Assembly (NCBI RefSeq): GCF_018812025.1
Contig: NC_063045.1
Coordinates: 19,997,420-20,061,419 of the forward strand
Direction: 5' to 3'
DNA: 64,000 bases
From: Megalobrama amblycephala
Lineage: Eukaryota > Chordata > Actinopteri > Cypriniformes > Xenocyprididae
The notes under the pieces are model-generated. The model was not told the DNA's origin, did not search any database, and saw only the letters and a list, made by a program, of their open reading frames with translations. The position numbers were made by a program, and so were the translations under genes. Shown here one piece after another: positions 25,188 through 37,726 of the stretch (the stretch's first letter is position 1; each line of letters starts with the position of its first letter).

Positions 25188-28133
25188 GGTATAATTTCAC
25201 TCATATCATTTCTAATAAAAATAGTGTTAAATGAGAAAAAGGCAAAATGAACTTTGCACTGTTACTATACTAATGTGCATTCATTTGGTTAAGTGCACTA
25301 ATGTCAGAGTAAGTGTATAAGTTCACCATCTTTTGTATCCTTATCTTCCTCCTTCCCTCTGCCAAGTTGGATTTTTACGGCTGCTTTAATACGACATAAT
25401 GATGAGTCAAAGCTAAGCTGGCAAAACACACGCTGAGCCCTTGATTAACATCAAGCACATAAATCCATGTTTCGAGAGAGCCTATTTTTCCCACTCACTT
25501 CATGCCTACTCAAACCGAAAGTGCCTTTAAGGACTGTGTGCGTCTCTTTGGCGGAGGCCGGACGCCTCAGCCAGACGCTGGCTTTCAAAAAACAGGCGAC
25601 GCCGGTTAACGAGGGGAGAGAGAGGGAGAAACGCTCCGTTTAGAGCGGAGAGCGCTGGGTGTAGGCGGGATGGTGGTGCATGGGCGTTTCTGTGCAAAGG
25701 GCAACGTCTGTGCAGAGCCGATTCAGCGGCCCTGAGCCTTGTCACCTTTGAGCCGGACGCTCACTGTGGCTGCCTCCCACTCCCCATTCGCAACCCCCCT
25801 GTTTTCACACTCCAACTCGGGCAATGAATGTGTGTGTCTGTACTTAACCGCCCCCAGAGAGGCTGCTGGAATCAGAATGCATGTCTGGCTGGGCGAGAGA
25901 AAACTGTATGGTTTAAACGTCTGATTGAACTCGAGTCAATTACAATTGCTGTAATTGTTGGTGCATTTGTGCTTTAAGCTGCTTGCACACTAGACTTGGT
26001 CGGTTTTTAAACACTTTAAGCAAACACCCAAGGTTTGGTTCATCTGCTATGGTTTGCAATTGGTATGAAAGCAATTTGTACAAAACCGTCGCAATCTCTC
26101 GGGCAAATTTATTGTAATATAACGCATTCTCAAAGCAGCTTGTCTCTGGATAAATTGCCTTTGGAGAGCAGCTCAAAGTCTTTCTTGTTGCACTGAATTC
26201 GCAGTGTAAAGTTCTGGTGGTCAAAAGGTACGAATACTTCAATACGTACAGCGATATTCATGCTGTGACACTGACATATCATGGCTAGAACTTGTGTGTT
26301 CATAATATGAAAAGAGATTTGCAGGGTAGTGAGGTGGAAGTGAAAGCTTGTTCGGACCAAACAATCGAACCAAGTGTGAAACTCACGTGTGTAGAGCGTG
26401 TGGTTACACACTTCAGAAGGTCATGGTGTGGTTTCTGCATATTTAAAGGCGGCCCGATGACCTTCTAATATATAGTTTTTGGTTTCCAAATCAATGTTCC
26501 TTACAAATTATATCCCAATTGCAGATTTTAAAGGAACGGTTTTGGGAGACACTGCACAATGGGAGGCAACCAGAAGAAAAGAGCAGTTAGAACTCTATGA
26601 CTCTTTTTTTTCTAAGTGTGAATTATGCAACAGGTCTGCAGACAATGACATTTGAATGTGCTGACTGTCTTGGAGGCAGCTTGCACGTGTATGTGATGGA
26701 AAAAGATGACCTTCTCGATAGGGGCACCCTCTAATGCGTGTTCTGCAAGTATGCTAGCTGCCAAAACGTGTCTATTTAAGCATTTTAATTAGACACAAAT
26801 GTCTTGAAAACTAAAACCTGCTCTTTTATCACTCAAAACTTTACAAAATGATGATGACTTACCATGAACGAACAATAAGAAAAAATAAAGCAAACTCCAA
26901 AATGTCATTTCACAAAGGCTGCTATTGTGTTGCGCTCTCATAAAGTCAAAGTGTCCTTTCTGTCTTTAACTCTCTGACTTTAATTTCTTAAAGTTTTTTG
27001 AAACCTTAAATGGCAAAATTGCAGTAAAAAGGAATTTCTGTATGCTTGAATTTCATTCTTGAACTTGGTGAGTGCACACTTCCAGTACGACGTCCATGTA
27101 AACATGGCACGTCAGTGTAGAAGAATGCAGGGGGTGCACGAGGCCCTGGGGACGAGGCCAGGGGGCAAAAGAGTAGGAGGAAGTCTGTCAAACAGAAGAG
27201 GGGGTGTAGCGCCTGTGGGCAGAAAGAGAGAGAGAAGGGGGAGGAATGCGGAGGAGTGAAGAGGTAGCCTCGAAAGAAAGAAAAAAGAAACAAGAGGAAG
27301 AAAAGATTCCAAGTGAAGGCTGAGGAAGAGGCCCTAAACTTCAAAAGCCAGGAGAGTAGGGCCGCTTTAATTATTTAGCCTAGTTTCTGTGGCCTGCTGA
27401 AAACAATTAAAGAAGAGCTTCAGCAGATCCCAGGTGCTGTCCATGATGGCTAACGTATTTTCATCTAGTACATCATGTTCCATTCTAATCAACCAATCAG
27501 ATTTGAGAGACAAGTTTACAGTTTGTCAAGTTTAGGCTTGCAACCAGGGTTAGGTGCTTCTACATCAGTGTTATTAACCTATGATGTCCCTCTGATTTTA
27601 GGGATAAATTATGGATAGGGTTAGGTTTTGGGGCAGGGAGAGGACTAAATTTTCAGACAGGAATGTTGTTCCAAGATCAACAAAATATGTTGATCTAGGA
27701 ACATGACTTACTTGGCAAAATCCCGATGACCTGCCTGGGATGCAGGAGCCTGGGAAATCCAGGCCAACATCTTGCAAATGTACATGACCTTTTGCACAAA
27801 ACCGTCCATTTCTGTCAGTCCATTCCAGATGCAGTGGTTTAGAACATACGGAAAAAATGTTGAGATCTTCATGGGAAGGTTAGGATCATGAACTTTGACA
27901 GTCAAGATTCTGTGCAGTATTTTGTATTTTTTTTTTTTTTAAATGAAGGCTACTCAGTTTCTGTCGAACAACTAGAAGACAAAGTATTCCTCATTTTTGA
28001 CACAAATGCTTATATGCATACAGCTGAACAAATAGTCTTTAAAATATACTTTATTTGATAGGTGCTTGACACAAGTGGACTAGAAATTTTCATCCATGAA
28101 GTTATAGCTAATAAAAATCTCTTTTTACTTGTT
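25188..28133. other. Long noncoding stretch, candidate conserved elements
   Basis: No exon recognised. 25370-25560 and 27340-27450 look non-repetitive with balanced composition and homeobox-type cores (taattatt, caattaaag). 25560-25700 is CpG-richer. 27110-27310 is purine-rich. 27510-27640 contains agggttaggtttt-type words common in fish repeats. A T-run lies at 27928-27940. Confidence 0.4.
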
Positions 28134-28198
28134 TAACTCTTTCCCCGCTATTGACGGAATTTTCCATCATTTATGACATAATGCTTCCCCGCCACTAG

Positions 28199-28772
28199 CT
28201 GTTTCCATCCACCTATTTTTATGCACATTTTGGGATATCGCATAAAAAAAAAAAAAACGCTGGATAGAAAAACCAAGATGCGCATAAATTATAAAAATGC
28301 GCATAAAAAACTGGTGCGCTCAAATGAGAAGGATAATTTTTTTTATGCGATACAAAAACATGCACATAAACTATGATAGAAAAATTTTTACTGAATAAAT
28401 TCCTTAAAAATATGTGACTTTACAATGGCACGGTATAACTGGACCAACTAGCAGACAGACCTCATTGCACAGCATCTAAAATGCTGTTTTGGTCATTCTG
28501 TAATGCCTGAGCAAAGTATGTCGTTAAAGTGGTTTGGTATAATTCCCTCCCAGAAGCACCTCACACGATTGCATTCAGGCATCTGAATGCAAGATAACAG
28601 CTTTTACTGCGTTTCGTCTGTGCGTTCTGTGGCGCAAATCATTTATTATATAGGCCTATGAAAATCATACAGTTGCTTCTATGCAGCAACTTTCATTTTT
28701 CTTAGTGATATTTAGCGCCAATTTATCAGGAAGTGACGGTTTGGTTCTCTTCGACTCACTGGATGGAAACAG
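28199..28772. mobile_element. 'ctgtttccatcc' MITE nested in the 28.1-kb element
   Basis: Perfect 12-bp terminal inverted repeat ctgtttccatcc ... ggatggaaacag. Length 574 bp, with repeated atgcgcataaa words near the left side. Non-coding. Confidence 0.78.
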
Positions 28773-28820
28773 TGCTTTATTCACAAATGTTTAATGCGAT
28801 ATTCCAAATTTGCACACAAG

Positions 28821-29495
28821 TTAAAGGTGCCATCAAACGTTGTTTTACAAGATGTAATATAAGTCTAAGGTGTCCCCTGAATGTGTCTGTGAAGTTGCAG
28901 CTCAAAATACCCCATAGATTTTTTTTAATTAATTTTTTTAAGTGCCTATTATGGGGCATAATTAGAAATGCGCCAATTCAGGCTGCGGCCCCTTTAATTG
29001 CTCGCGCTCTCCGCCCCCTCCCGAGCTCTCGACTCTATCACTGCATAAACAAAGTTTACACAGCTAATATAACCCTCAAAATGGATCTTTACAAAGTGTT
29101 CGTCATGCATGCTGCATGCATACATCGGATTATGTGAGTATTGTATTTATTTGGATGTTTACATTTGATTCTGAATGAGTTTGATAGTGCTCCGTGGCTA
29201 ACGGCTAATGCTACACTGTTGGAGAGATCTGTGCACATCCAGACGTTAATACTGGCTGCCCTTGTGTAATGCCTTGAACATGGGCTGGCATATGCAAATA
29301 TTGGGGGCGTACATATTAATGATCCCGACTGTTACATAATAGTCGGTGTTATGTTGAGATTCGCCTGTTCTTCGGAGGTCTTTTAAACAAATGAGATTTA
29401 TATTGAGACTCACTGTATGTCATTTCCATGTACTGAACTCTTGTTATTCAACTATGCCGAGGTAAATTCAATTTTCTATTCGATGGCACCTTTAA
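28821..29495. mobile_element. 'ttaaaggtgcc' MITE, copy 1
   Basis: Perfect 14-bp terminal inverted repeat ttaaaggtgccatc ... gatggcacctttaa, length 675 bp. A second, inverted copy is at 41635-42586. Shared words include gatgtaatataagtct, gtgtcccctgaat, aaaatggatctttacaaagt and catatgcaaatattggggg. The 134-codon frame at 28733-29137 lies across this repeat and is not a gene. Confidence 0.85.
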
Positions 29496-29852
29496 ATTGG
29501 CAACTTTGCTTAACATAGCTACTGATGGAATTCTCCAGCAATCCATGTTTTCATGTTTTCATTGTTATAAGTGGTGCTATTAAGCATCTTCTGAAAGAGT
29601 ACAAAATCTCTGGATCAAAACACAGGCGAAGAAGCAGAAACAAGTGATGAAAGCTTTGCTTATGCACCTTGTAGTTTTTGACAAAACATGATTTTCGCAG
29701 CTTTTTTTTGAAAATGTTGTTTTTTTATGAAACTTACTTTCAGATATTAATACAACAAAATATTGTGGGAGCCATAATTTCTTTTTTGAAAATGATCAAA
29801 AATACTGGTGGTGGCTGGCAGCTTTATAAAAATGCTGGCAGGGAAAGAGTTA

Positions 29853-30352
29853 GACTATAGTTCTATTGTTGTTGTCTCCAGTTGTTTGTTGTTTGTGTTG
29901 TATTTCCCTGTGAAAAAAAAACAGACTTAGAATTTTAATATCAGTCATTTATCAGCTTATCTTTCATTTTAATTTCATAAGTCTCAAGTTGAGTTCACTG
30001 TCACGCAGACAGCTATTTTCCAAACCATGGGAAGTATGACTGGCAGTGGCGAGTCATAAACCGAGCCGGCCAGCTCATAAAAAGAAAATCAGGAAAATGT
30101 GACCGAGGCCTCAAACATGTAAGGACTACAAGCGTGCAAAAGGATCAGCGCGTCCTCAACTGCAACAGATCCGATTGTGCGTTTGTGAGTCATGCATTGT
30201 GAAAGTTGTTGAGCTATAGCATTAGTCATCATAGGGGAGTGAACGTGATCATGGATAAACTTAGAGGGAAAGAGATAAACTCATTCAACTTTCCTCCTGT
30301 GGTCCCATGACAGGAAGATGGGAAGAAAGTTTTGCAACAATCAAAACAAGAG
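29853..30352. other. Noncoding sequence, nothing recognised
   Basis: Balanced-composition DNA at 30000-30230 (candidate conserved element). No open frame or transposon end seen. Confidence 0.35.
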
Positions 30353-30457
30353 CTTAAAGGAAAAGTTCACCCAAGAATGAAAATTCTGTCATTACAAAAT
30401 CATGAGAGTGAGTACATAATGACATTATTTACATTTTTAAGTGAACTACCCCTTTAA
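30353..30457. mobile_element. 105-bp internally deleted 'gttcaccc' MITE
   Basis: The left end aaaagttcacccaagaatg and right end acatttttaagtgaactacc with flanking ttaaag/ctttaa are all that is left of the palindromic family. Confidence 0.75.
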
Positions 30458-31160
30458 GTAGGTGGTGTAGCTTTGTGTGAGTGGGTTGGATGTCTCTCAT
30501 CCATGTCTGTTTCCGTGTCCATTGCATGTTCGTTAAGGACAGACACACTTTGTTTGCGAGTATTTCACTGTGTGAGAGGGTGTAAATGCTTGTGGTCTGT
30601 CCAGTCCTGTTCAGGGGGATGACAGGATGTTCATGTGACTGCTGTGTGTGTGTGGGTGGGTGTTACTCTGTACTGTGTGGGTTATGGGTGTGGGTTGTGA
30701 TTATAGGCATCTCGTGCCAAGAACTCACAGCACTTCAGTCTGACACAACAACAACAAACTGACGCGCAGCAGATGCGAGCAGACTGATAGGAACGTATCT
30801 CACATGCATATTTTAATTGCCTCATTCATGATAGTTCATATGTTAATGAGTGCTATATCAAATATGAGTCGCGTTTAAGTGATCCACTGTGGAAAACGCC
30901 TGATTGGAGGCGTCCGCCATTGTGAATTCCCCAGAAAAGCTTTTAGTCATGGCGCACTCCCACACTGAAACACCTTCTTTAGAACATACAACATTAAATA
31001 GACACAAAGTGCTTGACTGTTCATATATAATGTAGACGGTGAATGCGAGACTCTTACTACGTCATTAGGGTGAAGCAGCAAAATCTGTTTAGATTTAATC
31101 TGTGGGAAGCTTTTGCTTTAACTGTAGCTGAGTGGTAACACAGGTTCTGCTTGAAAACTT
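30458..31160. other. Noncoding sequence with TG-rich patch
   Basis: TG-rich at 30640-30700, then balanced-composition sequence 30700-31000. No exon seen. Confidence 0.35.
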
Positions 31161-31520
31161 AGGGGTCGTTTACACGACACCGTTTTTAACTTAAAAACGG
31201 AAATCTTTTTATGCGTTTTTACCTATGGTTTTTACACGACAACACCGTTTTGGGGGCAAGCTTTTGAAAAAGGGTTTCAACCTGCATGTTTTTGAAAATG
31301 ATCCCATTATCGTCTCTGCGTAAACTATAAAACACAAATTTGTGAAAACGTGACGTCATGCGTATGCGTATTACGTGTTCAATCTATAGGTGTGTAGTGT
31401 TTCTTTACAAAGTGACATCGCCAGCTACTGGCCTGGCAGCATAATACGGCGTTTTAAATAATTTTCGCAAATCCATGTGAACTAGGATCGTTTTGACAAC
31501 TTCATCTGTACGCGTACTTG
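31161..31520. mobile_element. 'ggggtcgtttacacgac' MITE copy
   Basis: Shares words with the tandem duplication at 34.9-36.1 kb in opposite orientation: gtttacacgac, aaaccgttttgggggc-type words, cattatcgtctctg, and ctttacaaagtgacatcgcc. It appears diverged and its right end is unclear. Confidence 0.6.
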
Positions 31521-32336
31521 CCTACTGCTTGCTCTATACAGGCAGCAAATTCATGTGGCAATGCAAATAGTGCTCTGCATATGAGACTCGACTCACATTG
31601 GAAGCTAGCATGTTGCTAAGCTAATAACACAATAATCTAATAAGTAGGCCCAGACAGAGAACGTGAATGTATTTCCTAAGCAAATTTGTGTGGGAAAATT
31701 GCAGAATGGATTTAAAAATTGTGTAAAATTTATTGAGAGTAATAAACTCTTATTTGTAGCTGAAAGCATTAATCCAATTTATTTATTTACATTTATTAGG
31801 TAAGCATACTATGCTCTTATTTTTTAAATACATTCCATTACAAGATACATACAAAATTAAATTTTATGAATGATTCTGGCTAAAAATAAAAGTTTAGTAT
31901 TCACATTTAATATATTAAAAAAATTAAACAAATTTGTTAAATGTTTTTAATGCTACAAATAAAAACTGTAGTGCTCTCATTTAATATATTAAATTAACCA
32001 AATCTGTGTAATGATTTTAGCTACAAATAAGAGCTTTAATAAATTAAATTTCATAAATAAAATTATAAATTAATAAATACATTTATAAATAAATAAATCT
32101 GGGAGTAGTACACTTACACGAATATCTTGTAAAATGGTGCCTTTTTTACTCTTTGTCTGCCATCTTAATTTTTTTTTTTCTCAATAAACTTACTACATTG
32201 CAAACTGAGATTGACTGTACTGCAAGAGACACGTGCTGCTGCCTGAAACTTTGACCAAAAAAAGTTATCTTAGAAGACTTCTGCCTTAAAGTTCTGTCTA
32301 AATAGGCAGCTCACCAGGTTTTTTAACAGAGCTAAT
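31521..32336. other. AT-rich noncoding sequence
   Basis: Very AT-rich at 31720-32100 with loosely repeated ctacaaataa, taatatatta and aataaata phrases (degenerate local duplication). No gene seen. Confidence 0.4.
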
Positions 32337-32831
32337 GTGTTGCAAGTACATGTTTATTGTTTAGACAGCTCAATGATAGGCTACTCAACAAGTTTGAATA
32401 TCATCATTTGTAGCCTGCGCCTGAGAAAAAGCTGTTACGTCAACAGGTGTTCAAAGGACAAATGCGACCACACCTACCAGAGTCTATTTCTGCCCATAAA
32501 TGCATCCATAGTTGGAGCTGTGAGACATAAACAAACATCCCAAAGGCCCTGTTTTGACCTCAGTGAGAGCTTGTTTCAGAAGCAAATTGCTTTTTCTTTT
32601 TGTTGCCAAAAATGTGTTGGTGTCTCGCTTTATTTAAGTCGCTCGTTTATCAGACATACGAATATGTCTCTGCATGCATGTGTGTATTTCAAGCATAATT
32701 TGCCACCCTTTGAGAATTCATCATCACGTAACAGCTGGCTAAATGAATTCCATATAGCTCACACTCTGGTTTTTAGTATCCAGAATGTCTATTTCCAAAC
32801 TGCTCTGAATTTCACTGTGTCCCTGTGGTGA
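32337..32831 (+). other. Unrecognised 164-codon open frame, probably noncoding
   Basis: The longest open frame in the window outside repeats starts MLQVHVYCLDSS and ends FTVSLW. It has no recognised domain, no clear signal peptide and scattered Cys. No promoter or splice evidence was found. The surrounding DNA is single-copy-looking and could instead be a conserved noncoding element. No function is assigned. Confidence 0.2.
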
Positions 32832-33834
32832 AGTATTCCTGGAAAAATGCTTGGTCATGACAGGACTTGCTGTATAAGGGGCATGAGAGGGCCAGTTCCT
32901 TGGGTTTGGTCATTTGAGGGTACATTTTGAGAGGAACATTTTCTTCCTTTGAGTCACATCAACCCAAAGGGTGGTCTGAATGCAGCGCCATGAGTCGCTG
33001 TTCTGTTTCCTGCTTCCCATGTTCTTTGCATGTAGAGCATGCTGCGACACGCTCACCCCGTTTACACCTTGAAAAGAAATGGGGGATGTGGAACAACACT
33101 GATTAGTTTCCCAGAAATTTACTTGGAATATGATGTCATTGTTACTGAATGTGCAAAGATTTACTTTCTTCAGTTTCCTTGTGCTGAGATTTAGCGGCGC
33201 AAACTTGTTATTTTCCACAGTTCTTACGTCATTGGTTGTTTTGTAGACGAATTCCCAATTATTTTGATAGGTCTGGTGGTTTTTTTATTTTTTGGGGGGG
33301 GAAACACAACTTTCCTCAACTCTCTGTGAAGTCCAGGATTGCACAGCTTCCTTTGTGCTGCAGTTGACACTCTTTTTAGTAAAAATGCTGTAGCTCAGCG
33401 GATTCTTTCAACCTTGAAATGGCAATTAGCCACAGATCAGATTAATTATGGGTCTCCAAGAGTGAATAATGGTGCGAGTTCGCAGCACCCTCCACGTGCA
33501 ACGGCTAAGGATGTTAGTCCACTTGCCTTTCACTGAGATCGTCCAAAACCACAAGAGATTCTAGTGGAAACAGAAGCAAGACACTAAGCCAAAGCCAATC
33601 ACCTGGGTGGGCATGATTCATCCTGATGCATCATGGGAGTTACTCATTGCTGAATATGACCAATGATTCTGTGGAACACAGAAAACAACTCAATTTCAGA
33701 ATTGTAAACATGTAGATTCATATATCGTGTCCATGTATGTTTTGTTTGTTCTCAAAGTTTTGGTAAAAATACTGATTTATATCAATCGATCTTTTACTTT
33801 CTTCATTCTGGATTGAATGTTACAAGATAAAATG
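32832..33834. other. Noncoding sequence, nothing recognised
   Basis: Mixed-composition DNA with a short G-run at 33294-33300. No exon or element end identified. Confidence 0.4.
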
Positions 33835-33979
33835 TGTAGACACTGCTAAGTGTATTACTGCCCTCCACAGGTTAAAGTTTGAACTAAACTGTCATATACA
33901 ATATGCTAGTGCAAGTATATAACAATTAGTTCAAACTTAGACCTGTGGAGGGCAGTAATACACTTAGCAGTGTCTACAC
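33835..33979. repeat. Near-perfect hairpin with 53-bp arms
   Basis: Arm 33835-33887 and arm 33926-33979 are reverse complements at all but two positions, around a 38-nt loop. The arms contain tgtagacactgctaag and actgccctccacaggt. It is either a foldback transposon remnant or a transcribed hairpin. Confidence 0.9.
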
Positions 33980-34936
33980 TGCTGGAATTCAAATAGAGAA
34001 GAAGAAGAGAGCAAGTTCAAGATGAGCATTTATTATTAAAACAAATTTTATTTTTTATTTTATTTTTTAGAAAATGAGCAATGGTTTCTCTAGATAAGAC
34101 CCTTATTCCTCGTCTGGGATCGTGTAAAACGCTTTGAAGCTGCACTGAAACTGTAATTTTGACCTTCAACCATTTGGTGCCCATTGAAGTCCACTATGAG
34201 AAAAATAATGGAATGTTTTCATCAAAAACCTTAATTTCTTTTCGACTGAAGAAAGAAAGACATGAACATCTTGGATGACATGGGGGTGAGTAAATTATGA
34301 GGAAATTTTAATTTGAAAGTGAAGTAATCCTTTAAATTGAACTATATAAAATACATTTGGGTCCAAAAAGTCTGAGACCACAATTTGATAATCTGAGATT
34401 TAATGTTTTTTTTTACTTGTATTATTTATAAAATTATTATTAGTTGCATAAATAATATAATATTTAAAAAAATATATCAAAAAAATTAAATAATATAATT
34501 AAAAGTGATCTGAATAAAAAGATCAGATCTAATAATCTGTATCAATACTCAGTCTTACAGAGTTACGTTCCATTTCAGATGAATCCACCTAAAACGCAAA
34601 AAACAAAAACACTTCCAGTATAGAACTTATGTAGCCCCGCCCCTTATCAATGCTGTGCGGATTGTGTTCTGTCTTCCGGTTTGTATTCCCAAAGCATGAA
34701 GTTAAGAGCCTTCGAATTTATGAATGAACCACTCATTTTCAGTAAATCTTCTCGATTTACTGACATTTGTTATGACATCTGCTTCAAACCTTACAATGCT
34801 CATGATAACTTTTGATAACTACAATAAGTAAATCCAATTCACCAGCTAATAACTCTTAGACAGTGATACCATAATATACAGAGCTACAGCAAAAACAATA
34901 AACATGGATGTGTGCTTGCTTATCTGGTGCATATAG
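33980..34936. other. Noncoding sequence with repeat remnants
   Basis: Near 34280-34335 the end of a 'gttcaccc' MITE is visible (gacatgggggtgagtaaatt, then cctttaa). At 34358-34400 there is a copy of the gtccaaaaagtctgagacca repeat. The rest is AT-rich. Confidence 0.45.
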
Positions 34937-36068
34937 GGTCAATAAGGGTACATTTACGCTACAACAATGTACTAAAAATGGAAAAGTTTTTCCTTTGCAT
35001 TTTTTATGTACAGATGACAACATTGTCAAAACAATCCCCATTCACACAGATCTGCGAAAACAATTAAAAACGCTGTATTATTCATGCCAGGCCAGTAGAT
35101 GGCGATGTCACTTTGTAAAGAAACACTACGTACCTATAGACTGAATATGTAGGATGTATGCGCATTACATTCCTGTTTTCGCAAATTCACTTTTTTGTAG
35201 TATACACAGAGACGATAATGGTATTGTTTTCAAAAACTTGCATTTTGAAACCCATTTACAAATCTTTCTATTTCCAGGCCCCCAAAAACGCTGTTGTCAT
35301 GTACATGAATGGCCAAAACATAAAAAAGTTTTAGTTGAAAATGGTGTCATGTAAACAGCCCCTAAGTAGTCATTTCTTGGCCCAAATTATGTAATGCTGA
35401 CAAGGTTTAATTCAAGAAGTCAAAAGTCTGGCTTTGCGAAACTATCAGCGAGTTGGTGGAGGAAGTTACGTGGATGTAGGATTGGGGGAAGTGGTACTAT
35501 ATGGCTTTTTGTGCATATCCCTTTTTTCAAAATGTTCAAGGTTTGATGAGGTTTGATTTGGAAAGGTTTTTTCTTTCTCATTAGGTCAATAAGGGTACGT
35601 TTAAAGAACAACAATGTACTAAAAAATGGAAAAGTTTTTCCTTAGCGTTTTTTATGTACAGATGACAATGTTGTCAAAACAATCCCCATTCACACAGATC
35701 TGCAAAAATGATAAAAAAAAACACTGTTACGATAATGGTATTGTTTTCAAAAACGTGCACTTTGAAACCCGTTTACAAAAGTTTCCATTTATAGGCCTTT
35801 GTCAAATGAAGTTTTCAGTTTTAGTTGAAAATGGTGTCGTGTAAACGGCCCCTAAGTAGGCATTTCTTGGCCGAAATTATGTAATGCTGACCAGGTTTAA
35901 GGCAAATGGTCAAAAGTCTGGCTTTGCGAAACTATCAGCAAGTTGGTGGAATGTGGATGTAGGATTGGGGGAAGTGGTACTCTATGGCTTTTTGTGCATA
36001 TATCCCTTTTTTAAATGTTTGAGGTTTGACAAGGTTTGATTTAGAAAGGTTTTTTCTTTCTCATGACC
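34937..36068. repeat. Tandem segmental duplication of a MITE plus flank
   Basis: Copy 1 spans 34937-35583 and copy 2 35584-36068. Both start ggtcaataagggtac and continue atggaaaagtttttcctt, caatccccattcacacaga, gaaaatggtgtc and gtaaac.gcccctaagtag. Then comes a non-MITE flank: catttcttggcc, gtctggctttgcgaaacta, gtggatgtaggattggggg. Spacing is 647 bp at the start and 490 bp in the flank, so copy 2 lost about 157 bp around the gatgtcactttgtaaag part. No coding frame. Confidence 0.88.
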
Positions 36069-37726
36069 ATAAAGGGCAAATCTTACATCATTGTGGTACG
36101 TTGCCTAGGTGTGACTTTTGAGCCTTTGAGTAGGCAGAAAAGTGGGAGAGAGAGAGACAGAGTGAGGGATGGAGGAAAGGAACTGTTGACAGAGGAAGGA
36201 CAACAGACTCGGCTTTCCCTCGGCGCATGGAATGATGGCTCAGCAGGACGAGTGGGTGTCAGAGTGGGATTAGAGCATCATCCATTTGTTCTCTTTTGTG
36301 TTTTTGCTCGCTCTCCATCCTTCCCCCTCTTTTTCCCATATGCCTGTCCTGTTTCTTCTCTCTTAGGGGAATTAGGATTTTCCAAATAAACAGAAGTTAA
36401 AGTTTACGTCTGCCAGCGAGATGGAGTAGCGCTTCATTAACCTTGTCTTGTCTTTCCCTGGGTTGCACAGACAGGCTATTAAACAACATTGTAGATTCTT
36501 CATATGCCTGCAAATGGTAAACCGAACCCTGCTTTGACAGATTACACAAACACACATTAAAAAGAGTGTTGGATCAAATGGCTTCGACTAATGTTTCTTC
36601 GTAGGTGTAAATCAAAGCTATAATTCAACTCAAACCATGGACCGCAGAACATCGATGTGGTAAAAAAAGGCTGTAATATCATTATGAATGTTTTTTAGGC
36701 CGTTTGTTGTTGTTACTGGGATTATTCAATAACGTTCCAGTGGTTTTCACATGATTCACATTAAAACTGCAGCCTTCCTGACCAAAGATTTACCACTTCC
36801 AAGAGCCGCTTCCTAATGGAATATTGAACAAAAATTGACATTTTACAGAAAATACAGAAAAAACAGAAAAAGGATATTAGGAGAACTATTCTATATATTT
36901 CTTCATTTTGACTTTTTGTTTCATTGTAATTACTGATTCATGACATTATTGGTTTGGATTGAAAATTGTTCACTGAAGTCTCATTTAAATTGCTCTGCCA
37001 TTCTGATGTTTGTGCCACACACAGATTGCTATGGTTGTTTCCACGTAGGGGGTTAAAACTCCATTTTTAGACAGTCTATCATGTGTATCCTCCTGCATGG
37101 GTGACTCTGAGCATGGCATCTGACAAATAATGAAACACCCAAGAGAATACTTACTGTAACCTAAAAGAAATCCACCACAGCTCATTTAACCATTTATAAA
37201 CCTATTCCACCAATAACTCCTGAACTACTGCACTGAAAGCATGTCCACTTAGTATATTGAACTCAGGCGAATCTCAATTCTCAAATGATCAAGTTTTGAA
37301 AGTTGAGTTATGCTCTGTTGGACATAAAATCTGAGACGTCAAGAAATTGTGTAGGATAATCGTGCATTTTGTACCCAAATTTTCAAGTTTATAAAGGATT
37401 AAATATTGAATTATATAAAATACCAAAGCATTTTTAAGTCCAAAAAGTCTGAGACCACACTGAAAATCTGGAGTTTTTTGGGGAATACGAATAATATTAA
37501 AAATGAAAACAAAAAATCCTCCAAATAAATCATATAAAATCACACAATTTGCATTTTGTAAATGTCCATTTTAATATAGGATTGAAAATATTATACTTAA
37601 CATTAAGACAAAAAAAAAAAAGAAATTCCAAGACCACATTGAAATTCTACAATTTAAAGTTTTTTGGAGAAAAAAATTTATAGAAATAATAATAATATTT
37701 TAAAAAATCCAAAAATTAAATATTAT
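36069..37726. other. Noncoding sequence
   Basis: 36090-36560 has balanced composition. 37430-37730 carries the gtccaaaaagtctgagacca / ccacactgaaaatctgg dispersed repeat, followed by diverged partial repeats (agaccacattgaaattcta). No exon seen. Confidence 0.4.

Larger units (their letters stand above)
28134..29852. mobile_element. 'taactctttcc' DNA element hosting two other elements
   Basis: The left end taactctttccccgc and right end ggcagggaaagagtta are inverted. Only about 65 bp of the left part and 360 bp of the right part belong to it; the middle is occupied by the elements at 28199-28772 and 28821-29495. No coding capacity. Confidence 0.7.

Noticed and set aside
28733..29137. 134-codon plus-strand ORF
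   Set aside because: Sits across the junction of two MITEs; the repeat copy at 41.6 kb does not keep the frame.
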